Of a stretch of 44,805 nt of DNA, positions 1-9,342 are shown one piece after another. Below the pieces are notes generated by a model. That model was given only the letters and a program-made list of their open reading frames with translations, was not told the origin of the DNA and did no database searches. The translations under genes were made by a program, and so were the position numbers. Where the stretch lies: assembly GCA_030743815.1 (NCBI GenBank), contig JASLRT010000103.1, positions 1-44,805 on the forward strand. Reading direction: 5' to 3'. Source of the stretch: Candidatus Neomarinimicrobiota bacterium. Its GTDB lineage: Bacteria > Fidelibacterota > Marinisomatia > Marinisomatales > S15-B10. The stretch's first letter is position 1; each line of letters begins with the position of its first letter.

Positions 1-42
1 ACGTCTCGCGGTGAGGGTGGCTTCGGCAGCACCGGTTCATGA
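1..42 (+). CDS. dut: dUTPase (dUTP diphosphatase), C-terminal end only
   Basis: Frame 1 is open from the window edge to a TGA at 40-42 and encodes 13 residues that contain RGEGGFGSTG. This is the conserved motif V of trimeric dUTPases, the flexible C-terminal arm that closes over the nucleotide in the neighbouring subunit's active site. dUTPase converts dUTP to dUMP and pyrophosphate, keeping uracil out of DNA. The rest of the gene lies upstream of the window. The stop overlaps the ATG of ahcY (ATGA), so the two are probably translated together. The motif is short but highly specific. Confidence 0.85.
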   Translation, partial: TSRGEGGFGSTGS

Positions 43-1319
43 GCAAAATTAAAGATAAGAAACTGACGCGGGAAGGCCGCCGGGCGCTAGAGTGGGCCAG
101 TGATAATATGCCTATTCTGGCGACGATTCGGGACCGGTTCGAAAAAGAGAAACCGCTGGCGGGAATAGCCGTCGGAGTGGCTATGCACCTGGAGCAGAAA
201 ACAGGTATTTTCCTGAAGACGCTTCAGGCCGGTGGGGCAAAGGTGTGTGCCGCTTCATGTAATCCCCTCACCACAGATGATGCTGTGGCGGCGGCCCTGG
301 CTGAGGAGATGGACGTCTTCGCGTGGTCGGGCCAGACAGATAAGGAATACTACGAATGCCTCGGCTTGGTTCTTGAGTCGGCGCCGATAATCACCATAGA
401 CGACGGTGGCGATCTTAACTTACTGCTCCATTCAGAATATCCTGATAATATGAAAGATATTATTGGCGGCTGTGAAGAGACGACCACAGGTGTTCTCCGG
501 CTGAAGGCCATGAGCGACGCGGGAAAACTTAAGATACCTATTCTGGCAGTAAACAACGCCTATTCCAAGTATCTTTTTGATAACCGTTATGGCACAGGCC
601 AGAGCGTTATCGATGCCATAGTATCAGCCACAAATAAGCTCATTGCGGGAAAGACGGTGGTTGTGGTTGGCTACGGTTGGGTGGGACGCGGCGTTGCTTT
701 ACGTCTGCGGGGAATGGGTGCGCGTGTCATCGTGGTAGAGACAGGTGCCGCTCTGGGCGAAGGTCCATCAGGCTATCACCGGGGCCTGGAAGCCCTCTAC
801 GACGGCAATTGGGTTATGTCAATGAAAGAGGCGGCACCACAGGGAGATATATTCATCACGGCCACTGGAAACAAGCATGTAATCTCTAAACAGCACTTTA
901 GCGCAATGAAAAACAATGCCATCCTTGCTAATGTGGGACATTTCAACCATGAGATCGATGTTGCATCTCTAGAGACAATAAGTAGTGAGAAGTCGGAGGT
1001 GATGCCGAATGTGGTGAAGTATCATCTGGAAAACGGCAACTGGCTGATGCTTCTGGCGGATGGACGGCTGGTCAATCTTGTGAGACCGGCAGGACGGGGT
1101 CATCCTGTTGAAATCATGGACGGGAGTTTTGCCGTCCAGGCCCTCTGTGCGGAATATCTAGCCGAGAAAAGTGAAGATCTAAAACCTGACGTCTACGATG
1201 TCCCTTCATCCATCGATGAAGAGGTCGCCCGCCTTGCTCTGGAGTCCCAGGGAATTTCTCTTCAGAAACCTACGCACCAACAGATTCAATATTCACGTTC
1301 GTGGAGAGAGGGTACTTGA
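39..1319 (+). CDS. ahcY: Adenosylhomocysteinase (S-adenosylhomocysteine hydrolase)
   Basis: The 426-residue product reversibly splits S-adenosylhomocysteine into homocysteine and adenosine using tightly bound NAD, removing the product inhibitor of methyltransferases. Family landmarks are NPLTTDDAVAAAL (about 76-88), DDGGDL (about 121), the EETTTGV substrate loop (about 145), the NAD-binding GYGWVG (211-216), NVGHFNHEID and GHPVEIMDGSFAVQ near the C-terminus. The length of about 420 residues is that of the shorter archaeal/thermophile-type enzymes rather than the roughly 470-residue form. The ATG overlaps the dut stop codon by ATGA, which fixes the start well. Confidence 0.96.
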   Translation: MSKIKDKKLTREGRRALEWASDNMPILATIRDRFEKEKPLAGIAVGVAMHLEQKTGIFLKTLQAGGAKVCAASCNPLTTDDAVAAALAEEMDVFAWSGQTDKEYYECLGLVLESAPIITIDDGGDLNLLLHSEYPDNMKDIIGGCEETTTGVLRLKAMSDAGKLKIPILAVNNAYSKYLFDNRYGTGQSVIDAIVSATNKLIAGKTVVVVGYGWVGRGVALRLRGMGARVIVVETGAALGEGPSGYHRGLEALYDGNWVMSMKEAAPQGDIFITATGNKHVISKQHFSAMKNNAILANVGHFNHEIDVASLETISSEKSEVMPNVVKYHLENGNWLMLLADGRLVNLVRPAGRGHPVEIMDGSFAVQALCAEYLAEKSEDLKPDVYDVPSSIDEEVARLALESQGISLQKPTHQQIQYSRSWREGT

Positions 1320-1362
1320 GGCAGCGGATGCACGCTTATCCCGCGTATCTATTATTACCTTC

Positions 1363-1389
1363 TTAGCACTCTCTAAAGCAGTCTGCTAA
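1363..1389. promoter_or_regulatory. CIRCE-like operator (HrcA site) upstream of groES
   Basis: TTAGCACTC (1363-1371), nine spacer bases, then GTCTGCTAA (1381-1389). The left arm and the 9-base spacing match the CIRCE consensus exactly. The right arm matches 7 of 9 positions of GAGTGCTAA. It lies about 95 bases before groES and just upstream of a candidate -35 box. CIRCE is the binding site of the heat-shock repressor HrcA, so HrcA control of groESL is inferred; hrcA itself is not in the window. Confidence 0.75.
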
Positions 1390-1396
1390 AAAAGTG

Positions 1397-1426
1397 TTGA
1401 CTTCAGCTTTCTCTGTATAGTAAATT
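1397..1426 (+). promoter_or_regulatory. Candidate sigma-70 promoter of groES-groEL
   Basis: TTGACT at 1397-1402 and TAAATT at 1421-1426 are separated by 18 bases. The -35 box matches 5 of 6 consensus positions and the -10 box 4 of 6. TATAGT at 1416-1421 is a better -10 hexamer, but only 13 bases from the -35. Position directly after the CIRCE-like element supports a regulated heat-shock promoter. Confidence 0.45.
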
Positions 1427-1484
1427 CCATGCTGAAATCAGGGGTAAATCAAAACTGATAACAATAGATAGGAGTTAAACGAAA

Positions 1485-1775
1485 ATGGCACTCAAGATTA
1501 AGCCTTTAGCTGACCGTGTAGTTGTTGAGCCCGCCGAGGCGGAAGATGTTTCCTCAGGCGGTATTATTCTACCCGATACAGCGCAAGAAAAGCCCCAGCA
1601 GGGGAAAGTGATGGCTGTTGGTCCCGGTAAGGTTAGTGATGCCGGAAATCTCATCAAACCTTCAGTGAAGACAGGTGATAAAGTTCTATATGGTAAATAC
1701 TCTGGAACTGAAGTTACAGTAGATAGCACTGAATATGTCATCATGAAAGAGAGCGATATCCTCGCAATCTTATAG
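1485..1775 (+). CDS. groES: Co-chaperonin GroES (Cpn10)
   Basis: This 96-residue protein has the normal GroES length. It contains [18 protein letters not shown] at the start, the mobile loop [16 protein letters not shown] (about 22-37) that docks on GroEL, the roof segment, and a C-terminal ESDILAIL. A heptamer of GroES caps the GroEL ring and encloses the substrate. A GGAG sequence precedes the ATG by about 10 bases. It sits 35 bases upstream of groEL behind a CIRCE-like site and promoter, so the pair forms the usual heat-shock operon. Confidence 0.98.
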   Translation: MALKIKPLADRVVVEPAEAEDVSSGGIILPDTAQEKPQQGKVMAVGPGKVSDAGNLIKPSVKTGDKVLYGKYSGTEVTVDSTEYVIMKESDILAIL

Positions 1776-1807
1776 CATAATCATAGTCAATTGAATAAGG
1801 AGATTGA

Positions 1808-3445
<1,638 letters not shown>

Positions 3446-3469
3446 TTCACCCGAATTACTTGTAATCAT

Positions 3470-3503
3470 AAAAGCCCTGTTCTTGTGAACGGGGCTTTTT
3501 TTT
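3470..3503 (+). terminator. Rho-independent terminator after groEL
   Basis: AGCCCTGTTC pairs with GAACGGGGCT (10 pairs, one of them T-G) around a 4-base loop, and an unbroken run of eight T follows. It ends 25-58 bases after the groEL stop and insulates groESL from the fol operon. Confidence 0.93.
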
Positions 3504-3533
3504 ACTCGGATAGCGTCACGGAACTTCTTAACC

Positions 3534-3562
3534 TTGCCTCTCCTTAATGGGACGCATAAATT
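3534..3562 (+). promoter_or_regulatory. Candidate sigma-70 promoter of the folB operon
   Basis: TTGCCT (3534-3539) and TAAATT (3557-3562) lie 17 bases apart between the groEL terminator and folB. The same TAAATT hexamer occurs in the candidate groES promoter. The predicted start would leave a leader of about 20 bases carrying the AGGAG of folB. Confidence 0.45.
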
Positions 3563-3588
3563 AAATAGTAAAAAGTAGGAGATTCTGA

Positions 3589-3960
3589 ATGGGAAAAATT
3601 CGTCTTAAAGATATGCTTTTCTACGGCTACCACGGCGTTGACGAATCAGAACAGAAGCGAGGCGGCACTTTTGAAGTGGATCTGGAAATGCGAAAGAACC
3701 TGTCTGAGGCTGTTACTTCAGATAGTCTTCATTCTACAGTAGATTATGCTGCCGTTTATCAAACTGTTCACAACTGTCTGACAGGTACTAAGTATTATCT
3801 GCTTGAAAGGCTGGCCGGTCACATCGCAAAGACGTTACTGGCAGATTTTGACCTTGACAGCGTTAAGGTTACAGTCAGGAAGAGGCATGCGCCGGTTCGG
3901 GGTGTCATGGGTGATGTAGAAGTTGAGATTGAGAGAAAACCCGAAGATTTCAATACGTAA
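3589..3960 (+). CDS. folB: Dihydroneopterin aldolase
   Basis: The 123-residue product has the family's usual length. It carries the signature LKDMLFYGYHGVDESEQKRGG (6-26), including the tyrosine and glutamate region of the active site, a STVDYAAVY segment (about 53-61) and LLERLAGHIA (about 77) that holds the pterin-binding glutamate. It cleaves 7,8-dihydroneopterin to 6-hydroxymethyl-7,8-dihydropterin and glycolaldehyde in folate synthesis, the step before FolK, which is the next gene and overlaps it. An AGGAG lies 8 bases before the ATG. folP and folE are not in the window. Confidence 0.95.
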   Translation: MGKIRLKDMLFYGYHGVDESEQKRGGTFEVDLEMRKNLSEAVTSDSLHSTVDYAAVYQTVHNCLTGTKYYLLERLAGHIAKTLLADFDLDSVKVTVRKRHAPVRGVMGDVEVEIERKPEDFNT

Positions 3961-4459
3961 GAAAATTTTCCTGAGTTTTGGGTCGAATATCAACGACCGA
4001 TACAGAAACTTACAGGAGGCAATTTCCCGGCTAGACGAGTCGGGTCATCTCGAAATCTGTGCTGTCTCGCCAGTGTATGAGACAGAGCCCCTCTACAACA
4101 CAGATCAGAAGGAATTTCTGAACTGCATGGTAGAGATCACGACTGACGGCTCCCCAGAGAATCTGCTTATGCTGTGCAAGCAGGTTGAGCAAGAAATGGG
4201 GAGGGAACCAGACAGTCAGAAGAATGAACCACGAGTCATTGATATTGATATAGTTTTTTTTGATGACAGGGTGATGCAGACAGAAAACCTAACAATACCA
4301 CACTCGAATTACAGCGAAAGAAAATTTGTTCTAGTGCCGTTATGTGATCTTGCTCCCCAATTTACTTGTCCCCTTTGCGGCGATTCCATCAGCGATATCC
4401 TGGCGCGATGTCCCGATACGTCACTGGTGCATCGCTACAAATTGGTGGAGACAGCTTGA
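3923..4459 (+). CDS. folK: 2-amino-4-hydroxy-6-hydroxymethyldihydropteridine pyrophosphokinase
   Basis: FolK transfers pyrophosphate from ATP to 6-hydroxymethyldihydropterin. The protein shows FLSFGSNINDRYRNLQEAI near the N-terminus, VYETEPLYNTDQKEFLNCMVE (about 52-72), EQEMGREP (about 90) and the metal-binding PRVIDIDIVFFDD (about 104-116), followed by LTIPHS and FVLVPLCDLAP. No ATG is available: the likely starts are TTG at 3923 or TTG at 3929, both inside folB. The gene therefore overlaps folB by about 30-38 bases, which implies translational coupling. The exact start is uncertain; identity is not. Confidence 0.93.
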   Translation: MRLRENPKISIRKKIFLSFGSNINDRYRNLQEAISRLDESGHLEICAVSPVYETEPLYNTDQKEFLNCMVEITTDGSPENLLMLCKQVEQEMGREPDSQKNEPRVIDIDIVFFDDRVMQTENLTIPHSNYSERKFVLVPLCDLAPQFTCPLCGDSISDILARCPDTSLVHRYKLVETA

Positions 4460-5097
4460 GAAACCTCTATTATGTAGCGATTGAAGGTGTTATCGGTGTC
4501 GGTAAGACGAGCCTGGCCGAACTCCTTGCCGATCATCTCAATGCAAGACTCATACTGGAAAAGTTCGAAGAGAACCCATTCCTGCCTGATTTCTATACCG
4601 ACCCTGACCGTCACGCCTTCCAGACACAGCTGTTCTTTCTGCTCAGTCGTTATCGACAGCAACAGGAACTGAGACAGACGGACGTCTTCCACCAACTCTA
4701 TATCACCGACTATATGTTCGTGAAAGATCGACTTTTTGCTTCTCTCAATCTCGATGAAAAGGAGATGTCGCTTTACGATTCAGTGGCAAGTATGCTGGAG
4801 CGGAATGTGCTCAATCCCGACATGGTCATTTATCTCCAGGCAGATACCGACCGCCTGATGCAGAGGATCACTTCACGAGACAGGGATTTCGAGAAAGGAA
4901 TTTCGCGAGATTATATCGACGCCCTTAACCAGGTCTATAATGAATATTTCTTCCGCTATCAGGAATCTCCTCTCCTTATCATCAATACGAATGATATCGA
5001 CTTTGTCCATAACCAGAAAGACCTGAAGGAAGTGATCCGCTATATACGTCAGCCTGTAAGTGGCACGAAGTTCTTCAATCCCGCCGCAAATCTCTGA
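4456..5097 (+). CDS. Deoxynucleoside kinase (dGK/dAK-type), first of two
   Basis: The 213-residue product belongs to the dNK/P-loop kinase family that phosphorylates deoxynucleosides for salvage. It has the P-loop EGVIGVGKTSL, then EENPFLPDFY, the TDYMFVKDRLFA segment containing the DR pair, LYLQADTDRLMQRI, and the arginine-rich lid RDRDFEKGI. The DYxFxKD form resembles Bacillus deoxyguanosine kinase, but substrate preference cannot be read off. The chosen start is TTG 4456, which overlaps the folK stop (TTGA) and has GGAG 5 bases upstream. An in-frame ATG at 4366 lies deep inside folK and would add 30 unrelated residues. A second paralogue is at 30723-31367. Confidence 0.9.
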   Translation: MRNLYYVAIEGVIGVGKTSLAELLADHLNARLILEKFEENPFLPDFYTDPDRHAFQTQLFFLLSRYRQQQELRQTDVFHQLYITDYMFVKDRLFASLNLDEKEMSLYDSVASMLERNVLNPDMVIYLQADTDRLMQRITSRDRDFEKGISRDYIDALNQVYNEYFFRYQESPLLIINTNDIDFVHNQKDLKEVIRYIRQPVSGTKFFNPAANL

Positions 5098-5282
5098 TGT
5101 TTAAGACAATTCTGATTTTCTTAATGGGTTACCTCTTTTACAGAGTAGTAAAAGGTCAACTTACGGTCAAGAAATCCCAATCCAGGTTCGAGAATGGATC
5201 AGAGCGGGAAGAGTCACTGGGAATTTCGGAAGAAGATATTCGGGACGCGAAATTTACTGATATAAACGAAGAGGAGAACTGA
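5097..5282 (+). CDS. Small single-pass membrane protein, function unknown
   Basis: This 61-residue protein has one hydrophobic N-terminal segment (about 2-18, LILF/MGYLFYRVV) and a charged tail ending in IRDAKFTDINEEEN. The ATG overlaps the upstream stop (TGATG) and its own stop overlaps the next start, so it is firmly embedded in the operon and very likely translated. Short proteins with an N-terminal anchor and a D/E-rich C-terminal DAxFxDI pattern recur in FCB-group genomes. I do not recognise a characterised family and assign no function. Confidence 0.72.
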   Translation: MFKTILIFLMGYLFYRVVKGQLTVKKSQSRFENGSEREESLGISEEDIRDAKFTDINEEEN

Positions 5283-5707
5283 TGCTGTCATCTATTGAGG
5301 TTCTGTATAAGAATCGCCTCGATTTCGGCCTGTTGCTTCTCCGCTCAGTATCAGGATACATGATCCTGGTGAATCACGGCTACAGCAAGATAACCGCCGG
5401 TGCCGAGAAATGGGAAAGACTGGGCGGCGCTATGACGAGGCTGGGAATCGATTTTTTTCCAACCTTTTGGGGATTTATGGCGTCCTTCTCGGAATCCTTC
5501 TGTGGGGCGTTCCTCATCCTCGGACTTTTCACTATTCCCGCATCATTTCTCCTCTCCATGACGATGTTCGTGGCCGCGTATGGACATCTGGTTACGGGAA
5601 GAGGGAGCCCTGAAATGGCGCTCATTTACGGGACAGTCTATCTCACCCTTCTTGTGATCGGGCCGGGCAGATTCAGCCTCGACTGGAAGCTATTTAAGCG
5701 AACGTGA
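5282..5707 (+). CDS. DoxX family membrane protein
   Basis: The 141-residue protein has four predicted membrane helices: about 15-35, the segment after GGAMTRLGIDFFPTFWGFMA (55-75), a LFTIPASFLLSMTMFVAAYGH helix, and a C-terminal LTLLVIGPGRFSLDW. The pattern RSVSGYMILVNHGYSKI, a small periplasmic loop with GGAMTRLGI, and the GPGRFSLD ending is typical of DoxX/DoxD-like proteins. These are related to the thiosulfate:quinone oxidoreductase small subunit and to redox-stress membrane complexes. The biochemical role here is unknown. Start and stop overlap neighbours by one to four bases. Confidence 0.87.
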   Translation: MLSSIEVLYKNRLDFGLLLLRSVSGYMILVNHGYSKITAGAEKWERLGGAMTRLGIDFFPTFWGFMASFSESFCGAFLILGLFTIPASFLLSMTMFVAAYGHLVTGRGSPEMALIYGTVYLTLLVIGPGRFSLDWKLFKRT

Positions 5708-6732
5708 TGAAAGCGGTACGGATCCACGAACACGGCGGGCCAGATGTTCTAAGATGGGAAGAGATAGCCGATCCTGAATGTCCGCCCGATAGGGTAATCC
5801 TCAGAATCAAGGCGAGTTCTATTAATCACCTCGATATCTGGGTTCGCAACGGCTTTCCCGGAATTCCGCTGCCTTTCATCCCGGGAAGTGACGGCAGTGG
5901 TGTCGTTCATGAAGTGGGGGCGGAGGTAAAGGATTGGGAGCCGGGAGATGAGGTGATGATTCAGCCGGGAACATACTGCAGTGAATGCAGATTCTGTCGG
6001 AGGGGGAAGGAGAATCACTGTATTACATTCGGTATCATGGGCGAATCTGAGGACGGTACCGATTGCGAGTATATGGTTATCGAGCCGAAGTATCTCGGCC
6101 GCAAACCGGAATCGCTCTCCTTTGAGGAAGCGGCGGCATTTCCACTCGTGTTTCTCACAGCCTACACCATGTTAGTGCGTCGGGCCCGAATAGAAGAGGG
6201 TGAAATCGTTCTGGTGCTGGGCGGAGCTTCGGGCGTCGGCAGTGCGGCGATTCAGATCGCAAAACTTTTCGGATCTACCGTGATTGCCACCGGCGGCAAT
6301 GAAGACAAACTGGCGCTGTCTACAGAATTAGGCGCAGACCACGTCATCAATCATTCAAAGGAAGTGATCCACGAGAGAGTTGGTGAAATCACCGACAGGT
6401 GGGGCGCCGACATTGTGTTCGAACACGTGGGGGAGGCAACATGGAATTCAAGTCTGCGGTCGCTGGCGAAGGGGGGCAGGCTGGTCACATGCGGCGCCAC
6501 TACCGGTCCCAAGGGCGCCGTCGATATGCGCCACCTTTTTTCCAAGCATCAGTCAGTGATGGGATCAACCATGGGCGATGCTGCTGCATTCACAGAGTTA
6601 CTCGCCCTCCTCAAGGAAGGACGACTGAAGCCTGTCCTCGACAAGACGTTCCCTATGTCTGAAATTGGCGAAGCTCACCGCTATCTGGAGAGCCGACAGC
6701 AACTGGGGAAAGTGGTTCTGGTTCCACGTTAG
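5707..6732 (+). CDS. MDR-superfamily NAD(P)-dependent dehydrogenase/quinone oxidoreductase-like protein
   Basis: The 341-residue protein is a medium-chain dehydrogenase. The N-terminal GroES-like domain keeps the four-cysteine structural zinc loop CSECRFCRRGKENHC. The usual catalytic zinc ligands are absent: asparagine stands where the first Cys is expected (SSINHLDIW) and the usual GHE is GSD. The Rossmann domain has GGASGVGSAAIQIAKLFG. It therefore resembles QOR-type reductases that have kept the structural zinc. The ATG at 5707 overlaps the DoxX stop (TGATG); a GTG at 5704 is the only alternative. Substrate unknown. Confidence 0.87.
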   Translation: MKAVRIHEHGGPDVLRWEEIADPECPPDRVILRIKASSINHLDIWVRNGFPGIPLPFIPGSDGSGVVHEVGAEVKDWEPGDEVMIQPGTYCSECRFCRRGKENHCITFGIMGESEDGTDCEYMVIEPKYLGRKPESLSFEEAAAFPLVFLTAYTMLVRRARIEEGEIVLVLGGASGVGSAAIQIAKLFGSTVIATGGNEDKLALSTELGADHVINHSKEVIHERVGEITDRWGADIVFEHVGEATWNSSLRSLAKGGRLVTCGATTGPKGAVDMRHLFSKHQSVMGSTMGDAAAFTELLALLKEGRLKPVLDKTFPMSEIGEAHRYLESRQQLGKVVLVPR

Positions 6733-6788
6733 ACGCCGTTGAATAAATGGAGAATCATCGTGTAATGTCGAACCTCTACGTCTAACAC

Positions 6789-7145
6789 ATGAAAGGTAAA
6801 TACGACCGACACATTTTCGTCTGTATCAACGATCGTCCCGAGGACAGTCCGAAAGAGTGTTGTGCTGCCAAAGGGGGAAAGAACATCCGTTTCGAGTTCG
6901 TCAAGCTCATCAGCCAGCACGGACTGAAAGGGAAAGTCAGGTCGAACAAATCGGGATGTCTTGATGCATGTGAGCTGGGACCCATAGTGGTAGTCTATCC
7001 CGAAGGCTTCTGGTACACTGGGGTGTCGCTGGAGGACGTGCCGGAAATCTTCGAAAAGTCTGTCCTCAAAGGAGAACCGATGGATAGATTGCTGGCGATG
7101 GAAAAGACTTGGCAGGAATTAGAGAGAATCAGGGATGGCAGTTAA
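6789..7145 (+). CDS. Thioredoxin-like [2Fe-2S] ferredoxin
   Basis: This 118-residue protein has cysteines at 12, 24/25, 57 and 61. That spacing matches the thioredoxin-fold 2Fe-2S ferredoxins such as the Aquifex and Azotobacter FeSII type and the NuoE C-terminal domain. The motifs are RHIFVCINDRP at the N-terminus and SGCLDACELGPIVVVYPEGFWY. It probably carries single electrons in the cytosol, partner unknown. It stands 56 bases after the MDR dehydrogenase on the same strand, so co-transcription is possible. The adjacent C24-C25 pair leaves it open which one binds the cluster. Confidence 0.9.
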   Translation: MKGKYDRHIFVCINDRPEDSPKECCAAKGGKNIRFEFVKLISQHGLKGKVRSNKSGCLDACELGPIVVVYPEGFWYTGVSLEDVPEIFEKSVLKGEPMDRLLAMEKTWQELERIRDGS

Positions 7146-7291
7146 CAGCTTCAATATGTGACGAATTCATTAAAGAGTACTCCTATCACAGACACCATCG
7201 ATAACCCAGCCAGCCAGAACAGTAGAGAATAGTGCAAGTAAAGACAGGGAACAAATTCCTCGAGGGCTCGCGATTTCACGAGCGGCGACCT

Positions 7292-8089
7292 TCACTTGAC
7301 GATCCCCAGTTCTTCTAGAACATTCTTTGTGATCTCAAGTCTCGGCTCCAGTATTTCAGTAAAATTTTGCCCTTCAATGTTGAGGGCAAAGAAATATACA
7401 TTATCACTCTTCTCAACATAGCCGACATACCAGCCCAGGGCCGCTCTCTGGTCTCCACCCATATTGCCGCCACCTGTTTTGGCGCTTAGTGTATAATCCT
7501 CTGTCTGTTCCTGAATCAATATGCTCTTAACTAATTTGATTGTTCTCGGAGAGACCTTCAGTTGACCATTATAGAACTTCTTCAAGAACTCTATCTGTTC
7601 CAATGCTGATATTCTAAGGCTGCCGTTTAACCAGAAATTATCGGTGCCGGATGAGATATCTCTGTTTCCATAATCAAAACTTGCCACATAGCTCTTCATC
7701 TTCTCACGGTCAATCTGTTTTGCAATATGGCGATAGACCGGCACTACTGAATACTTGATTGCACTCTTAAGATTATGCTCACCTCCCCATGTTTTCGGCC
7801 ACCAATCTTCTCTTGGATATGCTTGCTCATCCCATCGGACAATTTGATCTGTATCTGAAATGACTCTTGTTTCGAGTGCAATAATTGAATGAGGGATCTT
7901 ATAGGTTGAGAAGGGTGAATAGCGAGTCTTGGCTCTTTCCTCATTAAAGATTGTATAGATGTTAGATTTCTGATCATGAACAACGATTGTGCCCCGGAAG
8001 TTTTTGAAATGCTCATCCAGTTCGTTCTGGGCAGATAAAGCGGAGATCGAAGCCAACAGGACTAAAGATACTACACACATCTTATTCAT
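7292..8089 (-). CDS. Class D (OXA-type) beta-lactamase
   Basis: The 265-residue precursor starts with a Sec signal peptide (about 1-20, ending LSA-Q), so the enzyme is periplasmic. All class D motifs are present in order: S61-T-Y-K64 (nucleophile and the lysine that is carboxylated), S114-V-V, Y140-G-N, FWLNG with W153, and K204-T-G followed by GWYVGY. It should hydrolyse beta-lactams through an acyl-serine; spectrum cannot be predicted. A BlaR1-type sensor is unlikely because no membrane region accompanies the domain. A hand count over 7741-8040 gives about 41% GC against about 56% over 8521-8820 in proC, suggesting separate acquisition. No mobile element borders it. Confidence 0.93.
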   Translation of the reverse strand: MNKMCVVSLVLLASISALSAQNELDEHFKNFRGTIVVHDQKSNIYTIFNEERAKTRYSPFSTYKIPHSIIALETRVISDTDQIVRWDEQAYPREDWWPKTWGGEHNLKSAIKYSVVPVYRHIAKQIDREKMKSYVASFDYGNRDISSGTDNFWLNGSLRISALEQIEFLKKFYNGQLKVSPRTIKLVKSILIQEQTEDYTLSAKTGGGNMGGDQRAALGWYVGYVEKSDNVYFFALNIEGQNFTEILEPRLEITKNVLEELGIVK

Positions 8090-8266
8090 GAGTCAGTCGA
8101 TTGATTCTGACTTCTGACCACGTAATGAGTGAATCTACCGGCTTGTATTGTACGCCGTGGGCAACCTGATGCTTGCGCTTCAGTTCCGCCAAAGACGAGG
8201 ATGGAGAGAGTATGACGCGGTATTCCGATGTCATTTCCGTCGTTTGACCCCCGAGTGGAATTGTCT

Positions 8267-9094
8267 TCAGGACTTATACAGGCTGTCCGCCATCTCCGCC
8301 GAAGTCAGGATCCCCTTGATCATGGCAGAACTGAAGCCTTGATGCTCCATCTCGTTCAGCCCTGCGATGGTGCATCCTCGCGGGGTCGTCACCTTATCGA
8401 TCTCTGACTCGGGGTGTTCTTCCGCATCTAGGACGAGGGAAGCGGCGCCGAGGGCAGTCTGAGCGGCCAGCAGGAGAGCTTCGTGGGTGTGAAAGCCGAT
8501 CTCGATCCCCCCCTGAGATGCCGCACGGATAGACCTCAGGAAGAATGCTACACCGCAAGCTGCCAGCGCAGTGGCCGGAATCATGTGATTTTCATTGACG
8601 ACGAGTGTCTTACCGACGCTATCGAAGATGTGCTGGGCGTGCTCAAGTGTGGGACTGTCACCTTCTGCAGAGGCGAGACAGGTCATGGACTGGCATATAG
8701 CAATGGCGGTATTAGGCATAGCTCTCACAACGGGGACGCCGTTGCCCAACTGCTGACTGATCTCCGCGATGGTGACGCCGGTCACCACAGAAATTATCGT
8801 ATGCTTGTCCGCTTCTAGACTGTCTCTGATTTCTTCTAACAGAGCCACTAGCTGTTGCGGTTGAACAGCAATAACCACTACCTCAGATTCAGCAACAGCT
8901 TTGCTGTTATCGGCGTGAACCAGAAAACCGTTCTCCGCATAGTCATCGAGGAGTTTCGGATTTCTGCGAGTGATGGTTATCTGTGACGAAGGAAAATTCC
9001 CCGTTGCCACGAAACCTCTCGCCATGGCTGTCCCGATATTGCCACCCCCAAGAATGGCAATGCTTTCTGATTCTGCTTTCTTCTTTTTATTCAT
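8267..9094 (-). CDS. proC: Pyrroline-5-carboxylate reductase
   Basis: The 275-residue product catalyses the last step of proline synthesis, reducing pyrroline-5-carboxylate with NAD(P)H. It begins with the Rossmann motif ILGGGNIGTAMARGF (about 14-28), contains VVIAVQPQQL and VRAMPNTAIAI in the middle, and carries the ProC signature VTTPRGCTIAGLNEMEHQG near the C-terminus. A lysine-rich N-terminal extension of about 10 residues (MNKKKKAESES) precedes the fold. It stands alone between the beta-lactamase and the SDR gene, with gaps of 177 and 248 bases and no clear promoter boxes. Confidence 0.96.
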   Translation of the reverse strand: MNKKKKAESESIAILGGGNIGTAMARGFVATGNFPSSQITITRRNPKLLDDYAENGFLVHADNSKAVAESEVVVIAVQPQQLVALLEEIRDSLEADKHTIISVVTGVTIAEISQQLGNGVPVVRAMPNTAIAICQSMTCLASAEGDSPTLEHAQHIFDSVGKTLVVNENHMIPATALAACGVAFFLRSIRAASQGGIEIGFHTHEALLLAAQTALGAASLVLDAEEHPESEIDKVTTPRGCTIAGLNEMEHQGFSSAMIKGILTSAEMADSLYKS

Positions 9095-9342
9095 AATTGA
9101 TAGATCCCATGTTTGGTTAGCCCGAAAGTGTTTTTCAATCTGATATGGTAACAGGGAAGTTATTAGATATTTATCTTTTTTCAGTCATTCATTCAACTCG
9201 CAAATACGACTCGTTATACGTTTGTGAGATGGAAATAGTTGTCATCCCAGCCAGGCGGATGAAAAGTGCCGGTATGGTATCGGAGTGCAGTGGAACCTGC
9301 TTCATAAGTCAGGTGAAAACAAAGTTGACCAGACAGATCACA

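Noticed and set aside
4366-4455. ATG-initiated longer form of the first deoxynucleoside kinase
   Set aside because: The added 30 residues lie wholly within folK and do not resemble kinase sequence; TTG 4456 has a ribosome site and overlaps the stop.
7266-7283. GCTCG/CGAGC inverted repeat between convergent genes
   Set aside because: It is a five-base stem with an eight-base loop and no T-run on either strand, expected by chance.
8148-8342. A 64-codon + strand reading frame after the beta-lactamase
   Set aside because: It overlaps the proC C-terminus, has no ribosome site and gives no protein-like pattern.
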